The notes under the pieces are model-generated. The model was not told the origin of the DNA and searched no databases. It was given only the letters and a program-made list of their open reading frames with translations. From contig JAQXKW010000044.1 in assembly GCA_029010655.1 (NCBI GenBank), forward strand, positions 1 through 7,703: DNA of 7,703 bases, in the 5' to 3' direction. The translations under genes were made by a program, and so were the position numbers. The stretch comes from Clostridia bacterium (lineage in GTDB: Bacteria > Bacillota > Clostridia > Oscillospirales > CAG-272). Below, piece after piece: positions 5,958 to 7,703 of the stretch (position 1 is the stretch's first letter; each line of letters starts with the position of its first letter).

Positions 5958-5986
5958 ATTGTATGGTAAACCTTTTTTATGAGCAA
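5958..5986 (-). promoter_or_regulatory. Possible promoter of the phosphatase gene
   Basis: On the minus strand TTGCTC (5986-5981), a 17-bp spacer and TACAAT (5963-5958). The -10 box is good (5 of 6) and the -35 weak (3 of 6). It lies directly after the glycosylase stop codon in an AT-rich gap and would start RNA about 30 nt before the ATG. No Pho-box-like direct repeats were recognised. Confidence 0.4.
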
Positions 5987-6853
5987 TTAATTGCAGTACC
6001 TTTCGCAGTAGAACAGGTATTGCTGGGCAATGCCTGCATATTCCCCGAAAATCTTCGGGTCAAGACCGTCGGGAAAACGGCGTTCTATAACCCGCTTTAT
6101 CCACACGTCAACGGGGAAGGCTTCAAGCCGTGAAAAGCCGAACAGCAGAGTGCACGCCGCAACCTTCGGCCCCACACCGCTGACGGAAAGAAGCAGTTTT
6201 TCCGCTTCCTCGTATGTGGGAGCACATCGCACCGCATCGAGAGAAAGCTCCCCTGAGGAAACCTTTTTTGCGGCGTCGTATATGTACTTTGCACGGAAGC
6301 CCGTTCTCATATTGAAAATAGCCGTCTCCCCTGCGTCCGCCAGAGCCTTTGCCGTGGGAAAAGCATTTCCGCCGTCAACCTTCTCGCCGTACCTAAGACA
6401 CATCTCCCGTATTATTTTCTTTATGCGGGGGATATTGTTGTTCTGGGAAACGATAAAGGAGCAAAGAGCCTCCCACGAATCCTGGCGGAGAATTCTGATG
6501 CCGGAGGAAAGCTGTACCGCCCGCTTCATGTGCTCCCCGCCCGCACCGCCCACAGAGGAAATTATGCGGGAGTTTATTTTTTCGTAGTCCGTGTCAAGGG
6601 AAAGATACTTTTTCCAGACGCTTTCAAAATCTTCCGGTGAGGACTTAATGAGAAGCTCGCCGTCAGCGCCGTCGGCAAAGCTGACGCTTTTTCCAAATGC
6701 AATTCCCGTAACCTGATTGTCAAATTCCGGCTCGCTGTCAGGGTCAAAACGGAAGCACTGCCCGCAGTCAAAGGTGCGGAATACGGAAAAATCTCCCACG
6801 CCGCCTACCGTAAGCCAGCCGTTGTTTTCTGATTTTATAAACGGTTTTTTCAT
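5987..6853 (-). CDS. ogg: 8-oxoguanine DNA glycosylase (Ogg family, HhH-GPD)
   Basis: Cytoplasmic base-excision-repair enzyme that removes 8-oxoguanine from DNA and nicks by beta-elimination. The 288 residues show the usual two-part layout. The N-terminal OGG domain (about 13-110) contains TFDCGQCFRF (27-36). The helix-hairpin-helix GPD core includes QDSWEALCSFIVSQNNNI (124-141), GFRAKY (185-190), the hairpin SGVGPKVA with catalytic Lys230 (225-232), and FPVDVWIKRV with the conserved Asp249. These match human OGG1 Lys249 and Asp268, so the enzyme should be active. Its length suits the bacterial Ogg found in Clostridium. The start at 6853 has a GGAG site about 9 nt upstream. It is divergent from the Cys/His protein with only 50 bp between start codons, and no clear promoter of its own was resolved there. 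It lies upstream of the phosphatase in the same direction without an obvious shared function. Confidence 0.95.
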   Translation of the reverse strand: MKKPFIKSENNGWLTVGGVGDFSVFRTFDCGQCFRFDPDSEPEFDNQVTGIAFGKSVSFADGADGELLIKSSPEDFESVWKKYLSLDTDYEKINSRIISSVGGAGGEHMKRAVQLSSGIRILRQDSWEALCSFIVSQNNNIPRIKKIIREMCLRYGEKVDGGNAFPTAKALADAGETAIFNMRTGFRAKYIYDAAKKVSSGELSLDAVRCAPTYEEAEKLLLSVSGVGPKVAACTLLFGFSRLEAFPVDVWIKRVIERRFPDGLDPKIFGEYAGIAQQYLFYCERYCN

Positions 6854-6854
6854 A

Positions 6855-6883
6855 TTGAATATCTCCGTAAAATGATGTATAAT
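6855..6883 (+). promoter_or_regulatory. Sigma-A promoter of the Cys/His-rich protein gene
   Basis: TTGAAT (6855-6860), a 17-bp spacer and a perfect TATAAT (6878-6883). The RNA would start near 6890, with a very short leader holding the GGGGGG ribosome site (6893-6898), 5 nt before the ATG. The -35 box overlaps the leader of the divergent glycosylase gene. Confidence 0.72.
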
Positions 6884-6903
6884 ATCGAAAAAGGGGGGAT
6901 TTA

Positions 6904-7605
6904 ATGGAACAAATCTATACTATTCCCGTAAACGAAGCCTTTGAAAAGGGAGCATGCGACAAAAGCAGAGGCTGCCCGTTCTGCCGCCTGCGCGACGACC
7001 TAAACGCCAATGAAACGGAGCTGATTTTGGGGGCGTCCATGATGGAGCCGGACGTGCGCAAAAGGACAAACGAAAAAGGCTTTTGCAGAAAGCACTATGA
7101 AGGGCTTCTGAAGGCGGGAAAGAGACTTCCTCTTGCACTTATGCTGGAAAGCCACCTTGCAGAGGTGTCAAAAATGACGAAAAAGCCCGTAATTTCCCCT
7201 GCAACGGCAGGAAAGGGCGCGGCAAAGCGGCTGTCAGCCATGTCGGATAACTGCTATATCTGCGAAAGAGTTAATCTTTATCTTTCAAAAATGCTGGAAA
7301 ACGCCGCCGCTCTTTGGGGAGCCGACGAAGGCTTCAGAGAAAAATGCGCCGCTCAGCCGTTTTTTTGCATTAACCATTTTGCACAGTTTATCTCTGCGGG
7401 AAAAGAACAGCTCGACAGAAAAACCTTTGCCCGATTCTATAAGGCTGTGTATGAAAAGGAAATTTCAGCCCTTAGGGAAATTTCCGACGACGTTTCCTTT
7501 TTCGTGAAAAAGTTCGATTACCGAAGCGAGGACGAGCCGTGGGACGGCAGACAAAACGCACCCGAGGCGGCTATCGACTTTATTTGCGGGGACGAGAAGC
7601 TATAA
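6904..7605 (+). CDS. Cys/His-rich protein with two CxxC...CxxH units, DUF6062-like
   Basis: A 233-residue cytoplasmic protein with no signal peptide or membrane segment; its function is unknown. I recognise it as resembling the DUF6062 family of Clostridia from its opening (YTIPVNEAF), CPFC, GFCRKHY and the LPLALMLESHL segment, but could not search to confirm. Two similar metal-site-like units are visible: Cys24-x2-Cys27 with Cys61-x2-His64, and Cys117-x2-Cys120 with Cys155-x2-His158, with gaps of 33 and 34 residues. This suggests an internal duplication binding two metal ions, zinc being the likeliest. Cys18 and Cys148 are extra. The C-terminal third is charged and probably helical. The ATG at 6904 follows a strong GGGGGG site by 5 nt and a good promoter. 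No terminator follows, so the gene starting at 7651 may share the transcript. Confidence 0.82.
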   Translation: MEQIYTIPVNEAFEKGACDKSRGCPFCRLRDDLNANETELILGASMMEPDVRKRTNEKGFCRKHYEGLLKAGKRLPLALMLESHLAEVSKMTKKPVISPATAGKGAAKRLSAMSDNCYICERVNLYLSKMLENAAALWGADEGFREKCAAQPFFCINHFAQFISAGKEQLDRKTFARFYKAVYEKEISALREISDDVSFFVKKFDYRSEDEPWDGRQNAPEAAIDFICGDEKL

Positions 7606-7650
7606 TCATTGTAACACAAATCGTGAAAAAAGTCTATACGGGTCGGAAAA

Positions 7651-7703
7651 ATGGATAGAAAAGAAAGAATTTTGAAAATTCTCAAAAGGGCGGGGGCGGT
7701 GCT
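7651..7703 (+). CDS. Possible start of a further gene, cut by the window edge
   Basis: An ATG at 7651 opens a frame reading MDRKERILKILKRAGAV to the right edge (17 codons). The charged, helix-forming start resembles N-termini of small helix-turn-helix regulators, but 17 residues cannot establish that. The site upstream (GGTCGGAAAA) is weak. It begins 45 nt after the preceding stop codon with no terminator or convincing promoter between, which favours co-transcription. Confidence 0.35.
   Translation, partial: MDRKERILKILKRAGAV

Noticed and set aside
5454..5969. 171-residue open plus-strand frame opposite the phosphatase
   Set aside because: It is the antisense of the signal peptide, dockerin and extra domain of a clear gene; Ser/Ala-rich shadow with no ribosome site.
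5921..5986. TTG-initiated N-terminal extension of the phosphatase
   Set aside because: It adds a Lys/Asn-rich segment before a good signal peptide, covers the likely promoter, and has no ribosome site.
6030..6587. 185-residue open plus-strand frame opposite ogg
   Set aside because: It is antisense to the well-supported glycosylase and shows no recognisable motif.
7609..7640. TTGTAA...TATACG as a promoter, and the small palindrome TTGTAACACAA as an operator, before the last ORF
   Set aside because: The spacer is 20 bp with a poor -10 box, and the palindrome has only 4-bp arms; both are expected by chance.

Overview
The window looks like a chromosomal segment of an anaerobic Firmicute of the Clostridia, most probably an Oscillospirales/Ruminococcaceae-type gut or rumen bacterium. 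This is an inference from four things: two secreted enzymes carrying dockerin-type calcium-binding repeats, a Cys/His-rich protein resembling DUF6062, a bacterial Ogg-type glycosylase, and a palindromic intergenic repeat of a style I associate with these genomes. No rRNA, tRNA, CRISPR array, transposase or phage gene was seen.

Left edge (1-709, minus strand): the N-terminal 152 residues of an M50 site-2 protease (HEAGH and LDGG motifs) run off the window. A 70-residue single-TM small protein precedes it and overlaps its start by 38 nt. The promoter in front contains a sigma-A-like and an overlapping sigma-E-like (mother-cell sporulation) pattern. With the SpoIVFB-like family this suggests a sporulation processing operon, though the small protein is not recognisably SpoIVFA. 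A strong sigma-A promoter (728-756) fires in the opposite direction.

Centre (797-5920): two secreted, dockerin-bearing enzymes converge. On the plus strand is a 987-residue SGNH/GDSL-type hydrolase with beta-rich modules and an internal dockerin. On the minus strand is a 529-residue PhoA-family alkaline phosphatase with an N-terminal dockerin and an extra alpha/beta domain. The roughly 570 bp between their stop codons (3761-4330) hold no credible gene but are dense in structure: a perfect 16-bp-stem terminator, two copies of a GC-rich hairpin, a MITE-like element of about 128 bp with inverted arms, and a second terminator for the phosphatase. A 54-bp direct repeat brackets the segment. Its first copy is the last 17 codons and stop of the hydrolase gene; its second copy lies 479 bp downstream. 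This is the most unusual structure in the window.

Right part (5987-7703): an Ogg/HhH-GPD 8-oxoguanine DNA glycosylase on the minus strand lies upstream of the phosphatase. It is divergent from a 233-residue protein with two CxxC...CxxH units, which has a good sigma-A promoter. The first 17 codons of a possible further plus-strand gene reach the right edge.

The two secreted enzymes may act on extracellular polymers or be tethered to a scaffold at the cell surface. The glycosylase and the Cys/His protein are cytoplasmic housekeeping-type genes with no evident functional link to them.
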